A DNA stretch of 64,000 nt from Lachnospiraceae bacterium (GTDB lineage: Bacteria; Bacillota; Clostridia; Lachnospirales; Lachnospiraceae). Made by a program: the position numbers and the translations under genes. Positions 38,454 through 47,822 of this stretch are shown here, piece after piece; position 1 is the stretch's first letter, and every line of letters starts with the position of its first letter. The stretch lies in contig JAIDHX010000050.1 of the NCBI GenBank assembly GCA_029053015.1, positions 1 to 64,000 on the forward strand. The letters run 5' to 3'. A model generated the notes under the pieces. The model was not told the origin of the DNA and did not search any database. It saw only the letters and a list, made by a program, of their open reading frames with translations.

Positions 38454-39908
38454 TTATTTTTCGCTCATCTCGTCCAAAAGCTTGATTTTGATATCGTAAA
38501 GCTTTTGGGAGAGGTCCACATAAACTTTGTGGGGATTGACCAGACGTCTGGTTTCGTCCCAAAGGGTATTCAGCTCTTTTTGGCAGATATCGCGGATTTC
38601 CATTACCTTTGGTGAGGTGTAGCAGCACTCGCCGTTCTGGAAGACAGGAACCATAAGCTCCCGCAGGGTATAAGTGCCGCCCTCCAGTTTGGTTTTCTTC
38701 CACGGCTCCACCGGATCGAAAAGCTTCATGGGCTCGGAAGGGTCAAAGTGCTCGTCTGCCAGACAGATCAAATCTGCCTTGATTTTGCCGGTATCTTTCT
38801 CATAAATACGGTAGATGGTTTTATTGCCGGGGTTGGTAACTTTTTCACTGTTTTCTGAAAGCTTGATTTTAGGAATAAAGCTGCCGTCGGCGTCTTTTAC
38901 TGCAGCCAGCTTGTATACGCCGCCAAAGGAAGGGCAGTCCTTGGAGGTAATCAGGTTTGTGCCGACGCCCCATGAAGTGATGGTGGCGCCCTGTACCTTC
39001 AGACTGTCGATCAGGTACTCGTCCAAATCGTTGGAAGCGGAAATGACAGCGTCAGGGAAGCCCGCTGCATCCAACATTTTGCGCGCCTTCTTGGACAGGT
39101 AGGCGAGGTCGCCGCTGTCAAGGCGGATGCCGTATGAGGTCAGAGGAATTCCGGCCTCGCGCATTTCCGTAAACACTCTTATGGCGTTGGGAACGCCGGA
39201 TTTCAATGTGTCGTAGGTATCTACCAGCAGAATGCATGCATTCGGGTAAATATCGGCATAGGTTTTAAAAGCTGTATATTCATCAGGAAAACTCATAATC
39301 CAGCTATGAGCGTGGGTTCCCTTGACAGGTACGTCAAAAAGCTGTCCGGCAAGCACGTTGCTGGTGGCAATACAACCGCCAATCATGGCAGCTCTTGCTC
39401 CGTAGATGCCCGCGTCCGGACCCTGCGCACGCCGCAGTCCGAACTCCATAATACCGTCGCCCTGCGCAGCAAAGCAGACGCGGGAGGCTTTGGTGGCAAT
39501 CAGACTCTGGTGGTTGATGATGGTCAGGATAGCGGTTTCCACAAGCTGTGCCTGCATGATGGGTGCAATCACCTTGACAAACGGCTCTCTCGGAAATATA
39601 ACCGTGCCCTCGGGAATGGCATAAATATCACCGGTAAACCGGAAGTTCTGCAGGTAATCCAGAAATTCAGAATCGAAAATACCAAGGCTTGCCAGATAGG
39701 CAATATCCTCTTCGTCAAAACGAAGATTTTTGATGTAATTGATAACCTGCTCTAAGCCGGCGGCAATGGCATAACCGCCGCCGTTGGGATTGGCGCGGTA
39801 AAACGCATCAAAAATAACGGTTTCATTCTTGTCCTTGTTTTTGAAGTAGCCCTGCATCATGGTAAGCTCATAGAGGTCCGTCAGCAGAGTGAGATTTTGT
39901 CTATCCAT
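38454..39908 (-). CDS. pncB: Nicotinate phosphoribosyltransferase
   Basis: Converts nicotinate and PRPP to nicotinate mononucleotide for NAD salvage. About 484 residues. The N-terminal NLTLLTDLYELTMMQGYF, EFGLRRAQGPDAGIYGARAAMIGG and SYGIRLDSGDLAYLSKKARKMLD are typical of the long bacterial family. The start at 39908 (MDRQNLTL) has GGGAGC upstream; earlier ATGs in frame are less likely. A TGTCAAGACA palindrome lies 53 bp upstream (39961-39970). Confidence 0.93.
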   Translation of the reverse strand: MDRQNLTLLTDLYELTMMQGYFKNKDKNETVIFDAFYRANPNGGGYAIAAGLEQVINYIKNLRFDEEDIAYLASLGIFDSEFLDYLQNFRFTGDIYAIPEGTVIFPREPFVKVIAPIMQAQLVETAILTIINHQSLIATKASRVCFAAQGDGIMEFGLRRAQGPDAGIYGARAAMIGGCIATSNVLAGQLFDVPVKGTHAHSWIMSFPDEYTAFKTYADIYPNACILLVDTYDTLKSGVPNAIRVFTEMREAGIPLTSYGIRLDSGDLAYLSKKARKMLDAAGFPDAVISASNDLDEYLIDSLKVQGATITSWGVGTNLITSKDCPSFGGVYKLAAVKDADGSFIPKIKLSENSEKVTNPGNKTIYRIYEKDTGKIKADLICLADEHFDPSEPMKLFDPVEPWKKTKLEGGTYTLRELMVPVFQNGECCYTSPKVMEIRDICQKELNTLWDETRRLVNPHKVYVDLSQKLYDIKIKLLDEMSEK

Positions 39909-39960
39909 TTTTGCTCCCATCTGCGTGCTTTGGCACGCGTACAAATTGAATTTTCTCCAT

Positions 39961-39970
39961 TGTCAAGACA
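39961..39970. promoter_or_regulatory. Palindrome upstream of pncB, possible operator
   Basis: TGTC-AA-GACA is a symmetrical site in the promoter region of the nicotinate gene. NAD salvage genes in Firmicutes are often controlled by NiaR; I cannot confirm that this matches its site. Confidence 0.3.
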
Positions 39971-40037
39971 GTTGTAAATGTTGCACCTATCATACGACTT
40001 TTTGGTAGAACCGTCAAGGAAAAACAGTTATAAATTA

Positions 40038-41324
40038 TTACATTACGATGCGGTTTCTGCCGCCTTCTTTGCCTTCATACAGCTTTGTGTCGGCTTTTTG
40101 CAGCAGCTCCCGAATGTTGGTGTCTCTGCCGCCTTCGGCAAGACCGAAGGTCATGGTGATATGGATGGTCTGTTTTTCGTAGTCTATCTCCATTTTGCGG
40201 ATTTCGCGGAGGAGCGCCTCTGTCTCAGTGTACGCGTCGTTAAGTCCCATGCTGTCATAAAGAAACAGAAACTCTTCGCCACCCCAGCGAGCGACAAATC
40301 CTTTGCCTGCCATATGATTTTTCAGGACGACTGCCACGCGTTTTAACACGACATCACCGCAGTCATGTCCATAGGTATCGTTGACGGATTTGAATAAATC
40401 AATATCGCCGATTGCCACTACAAAATTGCTGCCGCAGGCATTGGCATTCGCTTGTGTCTGTTTTAAATGTTTATCTGCAAAGCGCCGGTTGTTTAATTCT
40501 GTCAGTGTATCCTGTTCCACCAGATTGCGGAGCGAACGCTGCATGTGGAGGGCGGAATATCCCATATCGCTGAGCTCGTCACTGCGCTGCAGAACATCGG
40601 GATCCAGTTCCTCCCATAGATTGCCGGTGGATACCTCGGACAGGAAGGAACGTATTTTTTGCAGGGCATTTGTCAGTTTGTGCGTGTAAGAGGAAACGAT
40701 GAGGCTGACGACAATCATACTGCATATGGCAATCAGAATAATGGGCAGAACTGCGCGCCGGACCGCCGCATCGACTTCCGTGCAGGGCTTGCCTGCATAG
40801 ACCATGCCGACAATGCTGCCGTTACTGTTGCGCAGAGGCGTGTAATAGGCGAAATACTGTTGGTTATGAATTTCGGTATTGGTGTAGAAATGTGGCTGTC
40901 CCGAAAGAAGTACTTCCTGTGTGACGAGCGTATTGGCCTCGGTGCCTGTAATGCGGACGCCTTCCGAAGTGCAGATCGTAGTCAGGATTCGGGTATCCTG
41001 ATAGAAAATGGTAATTTCTGTCTGCGTATCTGATTTCAGACGATCAATAATGGAATAGTCAGAGGTCAAAAGTTGTGTTCCTTTAAATAAGTCGGAGGAA
41101 TCCCCGCCTTCCAGATGATAGTCGCCGGGATAAAGCAAATCGTATATCATGATAACACTGTCCGCTGTATTTTGCAGTTCGATATGTACTTCTGTGTGCA
41201 TGGCTTTTCTTACTGCATAATAGCTGAATATGGTGATAATCAATGCCAGAACAAGCAGGGGAATAACGCTCATGGACTGTAGGGATCGGTATAAACGCCC
41301 TTTTTTTCTTGCTGAACTCATCAT
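40038..41324 (-). CDS. Membrane diguanylate cyclase with Cache-like sensor
   Basis: A 428-residue protein that should make c-di-GMP. A helix at about 19-41 and another at about 193-215 flank an extracellular domain (AYYTPLRNSNGSIVGMVYAGKPCTEVDAAV) of the single-Cache type. A HAMP-like linker leads to the GGDEF domain with active-site GGEEF at 348-352 (ARWGGEEFLFLYD) and DIDLFKSVNDTYGHDCGD. No RxxD inhibitory site precedes the active site, so product inhibition may be weak. It probably works with EAL enzymes such as the one at 45506. Confidence 0.9.
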   Translation of the reverse strand: MMSSARKKGRLYRSLQSMSVIPLLVLALIITIFSYYAVRKAMHTEVHIELQNTADSVIMIYDLLYPGDYHLEGGDSSDLFKGTQLLTSDYSIIDRLKSDTQTEITIFYQDTRILTTICTSEGVRITGTEANTLVTQEVLLSGQPHFYTNTEIHNQQYFAYYTPLRNSNGSIVGMVYAGKPCTEVDAAVRRAVLPIILIAICSMIVVSLIVSSYTHKLTNALQKIRSFLSEVSTGNLWEELDPDVLQRSDELSDMGYSALHMQRSLRNLVEQDTLTELNNRRFADKHLKQTQANANACGSNFVVAIGDIDLFKSVNDTYGHDCGDVVLKRVAVVLKNHMAGKGFVARWGGEEFLFLYDSMGLNDAYTETEALLREIRKMEIDYEKQTIHITMTFGLAEGGRDTNIRELLQKADTKLYEGKEGGRNRIVM

Positions 41325-41488
41325 GTTCCCTCCGTTCGTATATACTTTATTATTATAACATTAGCCGGCAGCATTGTACAAGTGTATGCTCCGAAAACGC
41401 AGCAAAGGATTTTGACACATACTTCCGGCAGAATAGTATAAAATGTAAAGAGGTTACGGCTTCAAATAAAAACAGGAGGAATAGTACA

Positions 41489-42166
41489 ATGAAATTTAGA
41501 AGTATGAAAAAAATGATGGCGGCAGCCCTTGTGGCAGCATTGGTTATGTCACCTGCATCGATGGTGCATGCGGCAGATGTATCCGGCAATGATGTATCCG
41601 GTAATGGTTCATCAACCGGCACCCCTGCTGCTGCGGTGCAGACCCCGGCGCCAATACCGACTTTTGAGGAGAAAATGTCTCAGACAGCGCAAGCGCCCAT
41701 AAGTGTGGCAGGTACAGAAATAAAGACGTCTGTGGCCGGAGTCTATGGCGCCATGAGCGTATCCGGTACAGCAGTCAGCACATCGGCTGAGGATGTAAAA
41801 ACGGCGCTTGCATTGACAGAAGAGCAGACACCGGCAATTGTCATTTATGATGTCGATCCTAAGAAAAGTGTGAATGCAATGGCAAGTATTCATGCAGGGG
41901 CAGAAGCTACGGGAACCGAAATTGTTGCGTGCCTGCATATTGAGCTGGGAGCCAGAGAGAGTGGTAAATGGATTACATTGTCAGACGGAAACGTTGCACT
42001 TGTGGCAGGTCTTCCGAAATCAGCAGACACATCTTTGACCTATTTGGTACTTTGTGTACAAGAGGGCGGTGTGATAACGGTTCTTGAAGATTTAGACACA
42101 AATCCGGATACTGTTACTTTTGCAGTTGAAGCCGGACTTGGCGCATATGCGATTGTTGCGAAGTAA
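41489..42166 (+). CDS. Secreted protein, function unknown (225 residues)
   Basis: The N-terminus MKFRSMKKMMAAALVAALVM and the cut near VHAAD form a clear signal peptide. The mature protein begins with ADVSGNDVSGNGSS, a repeat often seen at the start of secreted Lachnospiraceae proteins, then a Ser/Thr/Pro/Ala linker and a compact domain of about 120 residues ending TFAVEAGLGAYAIVAK. The domain is not recognised. The start has AGGAGG at 41474-41479; the longer frame to 41309 has no suitable site. A promoter-like TTGACA is at 41412. Confidence 0.8.
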   Translation: MKFRSMKKMMAAALVAALVMSPASMVHAADVSGNDVSGNGSSTGTPAAAVQTPAPIPTFEEKMSQTAQAPISVAGTEIKTSVAGVYGAMSVSGTAVSTSAEDVKTALALTEEQTPAIVIYDVDPKKSVNAMASIHAGAEATGTEIVACLHIELGARESGKWITLSDGNVALVAGLPKSADTSLTYLVLCVQEGGVITVLEDLDTNPDTVTFAVEAGLGAYAIVAK

Positions 42167-42265
42167 TCGGTTTCGGTTACTTATAAGCTAAATGATGAAG
42201 AGAGGGGAATGTCTTTTGGCGTTCTCCTTTCTTTGGTGAGATTTTTGCGTGAGGAGAATAAAAGG

Positions 42266-42736
42266 ATGAGAAAACTGTTAGCTATGGCAGGGACAGGCTT
42301 TCTGCTGCTGATTGCTTTACAGATACCTGTATATGCGGTCGGTTTAGATGAAATAACAGGAAATATGGTACTGGAAACAAGTGCGCAGGCAGATTTGTAT
42401 GAGGAAGCATCCGACGAAGCAAAAGTAGTGACGTCTTTAGAAGCAGGGACGGTTGTTTTTACGTTGGACCATGCAGAACATAACTGGTGCAGAATTTCTG
42501 CAGGAGAGTATACGGGCTATATCAAGGTGGAATATCTGAAAACAATAGGTGATCAGGATTTGATAAATCAGGAATTTGAACAAAATAGGAATTATAATCA
42601 TATGCTCTACGATGAGATAGAGCAGCGGGAAGAACAGGAAAATCGGACAAAAATGAGGGGAGGGATTGTGCTTGGGTTGATTATGATAACAATTGTTGCC
42701 GGCTGCATATTTGTAAAGATGAGAATTAAGAAATAG
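42266..42736 (+). CDS. SH3-like domain protein with N- and C-terminal membrane segments
   Basis: A 156-residue protein. A signal or anchor helix (LLAMAGTGFLLLIALQIPVYA) is followed by a bacterial SH3-like fold (about 35-95: TSAQADLYEEASDEAKVVTSLEAGTVVFTL...WCRISAGEYTGYIKVEYLK), a charged stretch and a C-terminal helix (IVLGLIMITIVAGCIFVKM) with a basic end. Such domains bind wall peptides or proteins. AAAGG precedes the ATG at 42266. It may be in an operon with the secreted protein 100 bp upstream. Confidence 0.78.
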   Translation: MRKLLAMAGTGFLLLIALQIPVYAVGLDEITGNMVLETSAQADLYEEASDEAKVVTSLEAGTVVFTLDHAEHNWCRISAGEYTGYIKVEYLKTIGDQDLINQEFEQNRNYNHMLYDEIEQREEQENRTKMRGGIVLGLIMITIVAGCIFVKMRIKK

Positions 42737-42770
42737 GTGTTCAAAATTTCAAGGAGCAGAGTCAGGGAGG

Positions 42771-42799
42771 CAAGGCAGCGGCCTGACACCGCTGCCTTG
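42771..42799. terminator. Terminator between convergent genes
   Basis: A 10-bp stem CAAGGCAGCG (42771-42780) with CGCTGCCTTG (42790-42799), then GTTTC on the plus strand and a T-poor minus side. Confidence 0.75.
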
Positions 42800-42820
42800 G
42801 TTTCAATTGCCGGTGTGTTA

Positions 42821-43168
42821 TTATTTCTTTGCCCCTTTTTTCTTTTTGCTATCAATCAGTCCCTTTAGCTTCAACGCTTTTTCGATATTTCCTTCCACTT
42901 TCAGCTTTTGAAGGGTGACAGCCATAATCGGGTCGAGTTCCCCTTTTGCAATTTTTATCAATGTTTCTGCTTTACATGTAAACATGGCATCTCTGTCATA
43001 ATACTCATACGGCTCCACGTACAGCTTTCCGTCTTTTACCTCTGCATAAAAAATCCCCTGTGCTTCGCCTGTAATATTGAACTGATATGCCAGGTGTTCA
43101 TTCACGTCGCTTACATCCGCGTTCATGAATTCGGCCTTCACGCCTGAAAATAATTCTTCATATGTCAT
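42821..43168 (-). CDS. SCP2 sterol-binding-like domain protein
   Basis: A 115-residue single-domain protein. ELDPIMAVTLQKLKVEGNIEKALKLKGLI is a strong SCP2 signature, and the first half (LAYQFNITGEAQGIFYAEVKDGKLYVEP) gives the beta sheet. The fold binds lipids or other hydrophobic ligands; the bacterial ligand is unknown. It ends in a Lys-rich tail (SKKKKGAKK). The start at 43168 has AGGAATG spacing that fits. Confidence 0.88.
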   Translation of the reverse strand: MTYEELFSGVKAEFMNADVSDVNEHLAYQFNITGEAQGIFYAEVKDGKLYVEPYEYYDRDAMFTCKAETLIKIAKGELDPIMAVTLQKLKVEGNIEKALKLKGLIDSKKKKGAKK

Positions 43169-43304
43169 GATACATTCCTCCGTTTTGCAAGTATGAAGTG
43201 GAAAAGCAACTTTTCTCAACTTGTGTTTTTTCTATATTTAGAGTATCATTTATTTAAATGCAGGTCAATATTGCTTTTGGTACAAGAATAGTGGAGAAGA
43301 GAAG

Positions 43305-45488
43305 TTGAATAATTTAAATAATTTGAACAGTGTGGAGGTTTCAATTCTAAATTACGAAAACCGCCTGCTTGCAGATAGAAAACAGCTGAATGATTTGATT
43401 TATGAATGCAGAAATCAAAATGTCAGCAGTTCGATATTAAATGATAAAATCAGATATTTGCAGACGGAAATCGATTATATGAATAATCAGCTGAATATGC
43501 TGAAGGCAGAAATGCAGAGGCAGCCGCAGGTTCCCTACATGCAGCCCCAGAGAGTAATGCCGCAGCCGCAAGTTCCCTACATGCAGCCGCAGAATAAGGC
43601 AGCCGGGTCTAAGGATTTGGAGAACATGATTGGTAAGTCATGGATGGGGATATTTGCTTCGGTCCTGATTTTTATAAGCTTTATTCTGTTTGCCACTTTA
43701 TTAGCGCCGTTTATTACGGATACGATAAAAATGACAGCGATGTATATTGTGAGCATTCTGCTTACGACATTCGGGTTGTTGAAATTAAAGAAGCACAATA
43801 ACAAACTGTATCTGGCAATCAGCAGCTGCGGTATTGGTGCGGTTTATATATCCCTGTTTCTGACGAATCTGTATTTTAAGGCAATCGGAGACATTGCGCT
43901 ATACCTCTTTATTTTGGTTTGGGCGGTATTCGTCTGTTATTTATCGAAATGGCAGGACAAAGTATTTCAGATAATAGGACAATGCGGTATTACGATTGCA
44001 TTGTTTTTCGGCATTGTCCTGTGCATGAAAGAATCTGACCATACCAAGCTGTTTCTGCTCAGCCTGTTCTTTGTGGTGACTGCTTCCATTTTCTATGTGA
44101 GCAATTATAGCAGGGAATTTCATAAAAATGTCATAAACAATACTTTTAACTGCATGAATGTATTGCTGATATGGGTGGGAGCTTATCTGATGCGCCCCGC
44201 TGCGTTCTCGTGGAGAAAAGTAGCAGAAGCGAAAGGTTATGATCTGGACTGGACTGCGTATCTGACAGAGATAATAGCGGGAGTAGTTCTGTTGTTTTTG
44301 ATAGTACAATTCGTGTTTTTCCTTATGGCGAAGCTAAAGGAGAAAAATGCGGGCTTTGGCGTTTTTATCATGATAAATACGATATTTATGATGCTGTTTA
44401 TCAGTAATATGACATATAGGGCAGTATTGCGGGGCAATTGGGACAATATCAGAGGGATTATTTTTATCATAATAGGCGCAGCATTATTGGCGTTGATAGA
44501 GAAAAAGTTTGACAACAGGAAGGATGAAGGCAAAGTCCTGTTACAGTGTTTCGAACTGCCGCTGTTTGTCATGTCCGTATATATGGTTTCGTTTTTCCGG
44601 GAGCATGTCGGAGTGTCGTTTGTGATGATTCTGATTCTGCTGCTGGGATATTATAAAGATGATTGCGTCTATAAATATGTGAGCTTACTGATGGCAGTCA
44701 TTTATTGTTTCTTTGATATGAAATATCCTGTCGAGCATTTCTGTCTCGGACTGTTGTTCTTTGCCATTCTGGGAGTCTGCATGTATGTGAAAAAGGAGCA
44801 ATATAATGGCAAGTTCAAGTTGTTTTCATACTTGGCAGGGCTTTTATTCATTTTTATCAGCCTGACCTATGTGATGGATGGTATGAAGGTAAATTATGAT
44901 ATTGAAACGACAATCATGATTTGTGTTATCTCAATCTTGAATATTTTGGCAATGAAGAGCAGGTTCATAAAGAATTTTCAAACGCTGCAAATAGAAAAAA
45001 GCAGCGTAAATGTCACGCGGATAATGAATGCAATACTTATGACAGTGAGCTTATTTGCAGTTATGGCGGCAGACAATGAGATATGCCACTTCATACTTGT
45101 TTTGCTGGCAATCCTGATTTTTATGGTTAATTCAAAGAATCTTGTCGAGCAAAATAAAACAATGTGGGCGGGAATCTATATCGGAGTCAAACTTACCGTT
45201 CTGCTGGTGACGATATTGTGTTCCTATGAAGCTGCGAATTATGTAATCAGCATTTCAGCATTTTTGTTTGCCATTATAAGCATTGTGATAGGATTCAAAT
45301 TTTATGTGAAATCGTTTAGGATATACGGACTGTTCCTTTCGATGTTCAGCGTGGCAAAATTGATTTTGGTTGACATAAGTTACGATAATACATTGGGTCA
45401 CGCCTTAAGCTTCTTTATCTGCGGCATATTGTGCTTCGTAATCAGCATGATTTATCATCTGATTGATAAAAAGATGCAGGTTAAATAA
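43305..45488 (+). CDS. DUF2339 polytopic membrane protein
   Basis: A 727-residue protein with an N-terminal coiled coil (about 8-68), a Pro/Gln/Met linker with the repeat QPQVPYMQPQ, and more than twenty membrane helices beginning at KSWMGIFASVLIFISFILFATLLAPF. This layout is the DUF2339 family, whose function is unknown to me. It starts at a TTG at 43305 with GGAG 9 bases upstream, in a run of AAT/TTG codons. It is followed 17 bp later by the EAL protein, so they may share a transcript. Confidence 0.8.
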   Translation: MNNLNNLNSVEVSILNYENRLLADRKQLNDLIYECRNQNVSSSILNDKIRYLQTEIDYMNNQLNMLKAEMQRQPQVPYMQPQRVMPQPQVPYMQPQNKAAGSKDLENMIGKSWMGIFASVLIFISFILFATLLAPFITDTIKMTAMYIVSILLTTFGLLKLKKHNNKLYLAISSCGIGAVYISLFLTNLYFKAIGDIALYLFILVWAVFVCYLSKWQDKVFQIIGQCGITIALFFGIVLCMKESDHTKLFLLSLFFVVTASIFYVSNYSREFHKNVINNTFNCMNVLLIWVGAYLMRPAAFSWRKVAEAKGYDLDWTAYLTEIIAGVVLLFLIVQFVFFLMAKLKEKNAGFGVFIMINTIFMMLFISNMTYRAVLRGNWDNIRGIIFIIIGAALLALIEKKFDNRKDEGKVLLQCFELPLFVMSVYMVSFFREHVGVSFVMILILLLGYYKDDCVYKYVSLLMAVIYCFFDMKYPVEHFCLGLLFFAILGVCMYVKKEQYNGKFKLFSYLAGLLFIFISLTYVMDGMKVNYDIETTIMICVISILNILAMKSRFIKNFQTLQIEKSSVNVTRIMNAILMTVSLFAVMAADNEICHFILVLLAILIFMVNSKNLVEQNKTMWAGIYIGVKLTVLLVTILCSYEAANYVISISAFLFAIISIVIGFKFYVKSFRIYGLFLSMFSVAKLILVDISYDNTLGHALSFFICGILCFVISMIYHLIDKKMQVK

Positions 45489-45505
45489 ACAGGAGGGATA
45501 TAGAG

Positions 45506-47434
45506 ATGAAAACATCTGCCTATTTCGATTATTGCGCGCTTATCATTTTAATAGTTGTGCTGACTGCAATGGTAATCCGGAGAATGACGAAGGGTAAATT
45601 GAATCATTGTTTTCTGGTGATGCTGATAGTGGTGCTTTTGTCAGATATTGCAGATATCGGAACCATTCATCTGGAATATGTAGGGACAGGATATGTTGTC
45701 GTCAAATATATTACGCATACCACGTATCTGCTGTTCCACATTCTTACTCCGTTTTTCTATGTTATATATATTATTGCACAGGTGGATATCTGGCACAAAT
45801 TAAGACGAAACAGACTTCAAAAAATACTGCTCTTTGGACCGGTTCTTGTTGTGGCTGCCGCGCTGGCTGTCAATCCGTTCGTACATATCATGTTTTATCT
45901 GGATGAAAATGGTTCATATGTAAGAGGCAGATGTTTTCTGCTCTTATATATCGTGACCATTATACTATGCGCATTAGGGCTCTATTATGCTATTAAGCAT
46001 AAAAGGCTGATTGACAGAAATCGTTTTGCTGCATTAATAGCTCTGATACCGATAATGTTTGTCGCAGTTGTAATCCAGTTTTTTTATCCGGAACTTTTAG
46101 TGGAAATGTTTTCACTTTCATGTGGCATCCTTTTGGTATGTATGGTAATTCAGAGGCCGGAAGAAGTTATTGATTCTGAAACAGGGCTGAGCAAATTAAG
46201 CGCATATGTTGCCGATGTAAAAAGAGCGGCTGCCAATAAGAAGCCGCTGGAAATCATAATGATAAATATAGTTAACTATTATACCGTTCGGGATATGCTG
46301 GGATACGAGAGTATCAATGCGGTATTGCGGGATATTGCGGGTAAGATAGCTGCTTTTAACAAAAAGTATAAGATGCAGGCGGAACTGTATTATCTGGGGA
46401 TGGGCAAATTTCGGCTTGTAATTGATGAACGGCATTTTGGCAGGACAGAAGAAAATGCAAGGATGCTTAATGAGCTTATGAAAGGTGGATTTTCGTTTCA
46501 TCAGATGGATTTAAACCTTGTGCACTGTGTCTGCATTGCAAGGTGTCCGGAAGATATTCCGAATGTTGATTCCCTGCTTGCATTTGGGAATGATTTGAAT
46601 ACTATGCCGTATACCGGCGAGGTTCTTTACGCTTCCCAAATTTTTAAGAAGGATTATTATGACATCAGAAAAGATGTGGACGGCATTATTGAGCGGGCCC
46701 TGACAGAACACAATTTTTCCGTTTATTATCAGCCGATTTATTCCGTGGAAGAAAAACGTTTTAATTCAGCGGAAGCTCTGCTCAGACTTAAGGATGATAA
46801 ATATGGATTTGTTCCTCCGGATGTTTTCATACCGGCAGCGGAAAAGAGCGGAGCTATTCACAAAATCGGGGCATTTGTGCTGGAGGAGGTCTGTAAATTC
46901 ATTGCCGGCAGAGAATATCAGGCATTGCAGCTCGATTATATAGAAATCAATCTATCCGTGGTGCAGTGCATGCGCAGTGATTTGGCGGACCAGGTTATGG
47001 ATATTCTTAACCGCTTTCATGTCAGACCGGAGCAGATTAATTTGGAAATTACCGAAACCGCAGCCTCTTATTCTCAGAAAGCCTTGATTCAGAATCTGAA
47101 TGTTTTGAGTGCGGCGGGAATCACCTTTTCTCTGGATGATTTCGGAACGGGATATTCCAATATGCTTCGTATTGCTTCACTGCCGTTTCATATTGTTAAG
47201 CTTGATAAGAGCTTCGTTGGCGGAGAAGCCAATTCAAAACTTTTGATTATGATCAGGAATACAATCAGAATGTTCAAGGCAATGGACTTGAAGATAGTAG
47301 TAGAGGGAGTGGAGACGGAAGACATGGTAAAACAGTTCTCTGATATGGAATGTGAATATATTCAGGGATATTATTACTCAAAGCCGCTGCCGAGGGAAGA
47401 GTTTGTGACGTTTATACAGAAGAATTTTTCTTGA
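45506..47434 (+). CDS. Membrane c-di-GMP phosphodiesterase (degenerate GGDEF + EAL)
   Basis: A 642-residue protein. The N-terminal 220 residues have six or seven membrane helices. A GGDEF-like domain follows, whose active site is replaced (YLGMGKFRLV), so it is probably not a cyclase. The EAL domain has EAL at 423-425, EINLSVVQ, EITETAA, DDFGTGYSN, KLDKSFV and VVEGVETED, so all metal and catalytic residues look intact. It should degrade c-di-GMP, opposite to the cyclase at 40038. The stop codon overlaps the ileS promoter. Confidence 0.92.
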   Translation: MKTSAYFDYCALIILIVVLTAMVIRRMTKGKLNHCFLVMLIVVLLSDIADIGTIHLEYVGTGYVVVKYITHTTYLLFHILTPFFYVIYIIAQVDIWHKLRRNRLQKILLFGPVLVVAAALAVNPFVHIMFYLDENGSYVRGRCFLLLYIVTIILCALGLYYAIKHKRLIDRNRFAALIALIPIMFVAVVIQFFYPELLVEMFSLSCGILLVCMVIQRPEEVIDSETGLSKLSAYVADVKRAAANKKPLEIIMINIVNYYTVRDMLGYESINAVLRDIAGKIAAFNKKYKMQAELYYLGMGKFRLVIDERHFGRTEENARMLNELMKGGFSFHQMDLNLVHCVCIARCPEDIPNVDSLLAFGNDLNTMPYTGEVLYASQIFKKDYYDIRKDVDGIIERALTEHNFSVYYQPIYSVEEKRFNSAEALLRLKDDKYGFVPPDVFIPAAEKSGAIHKIGAFVLEEVCKFIAGREYQALQLDYIEINLSVVQCMRSDLADQVMDILNRFHVRPEQINLEITETAASYSQKALIQNLNVLSAAGITFSLDDFGTGYSNMLRIASLPFHIVKLDKSFVGGEANSKLLIMIRNTIRMFKAMDLKIVVEGVETEDMVKQFSDMECEYIQGYYYSKPLPREEFVTFIQKNFS

Positions 47435-47460
47435 CAATTCCCACGCCCTCACTATATAAT
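47431..47460 (+). promoter_or_regulatory. Promoter of the ileS T-box leader
   Basis: Perfect TTGACA (47431-47436) and TATAAT (47455-47460) spaced by 18 bases; the -35 box overlaps the stop codon of the EAL gene. Confidence 0.85.
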
Positions 47461-47466
47461 TACCAA

Positions 47467-47776
47467 TAAACAACAGAATCCACGCTCCACGTGCCTTCTG
47501 TTGTCGTGAATAAGAAAGACCATGACGAAGACAGTAAGCAGTTTCTCAAAATTCCAGCGAGCCGGTGAGGGTGCAAGACCGGTATGAGTAGGGCACTGTT
47601 GAATATCACTTCCGAGTCGCGCGGGCAAAAGGCGCTTCCCAGTAGTCCGCGACGGAGTCCCGCCGTTACCGGGAACCATATAACTTCTGCCGGACAGATG
47701 AAATCGGAGGAAGCGTATGCTGTAACAGGTGGTTATGCGGAGTTTTGAGCCCCGTCCTTTTACGGACGGGGTTTTT
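47467..47776 (+). promoter_or_regulatory. T-box riboswitch (isoleucine) of ileS
   Basis: A leader of about 310 bases. It opens with an extra hairpin (ACAACAGAA/TTCTGTTGT, about 47470-47505). Stem I follows, with GACAGTAAG and AGCGAGCCGGTGAGGGTGCAAGACCGGT. The probable specifier codon is ATC at 47605-47607 (GAATATCACTT). The T-box proper is AACAGGTGGTTATGCGG (about 47723-47739), which diverges from the usual AGGGTGGTACCGCG. The terminator is CCCCGTCC (47750-47757) with GGACGGGG (47764-47771) and five T. Uncharged tRNA-Ile should favour read-through. Confidence 0.92.
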
Positions 47777-47822
47777 CTGTTTCCGGAAAACATTTAAAAT
47801 CAAAAAGAGAAAGGAAAAAGCC

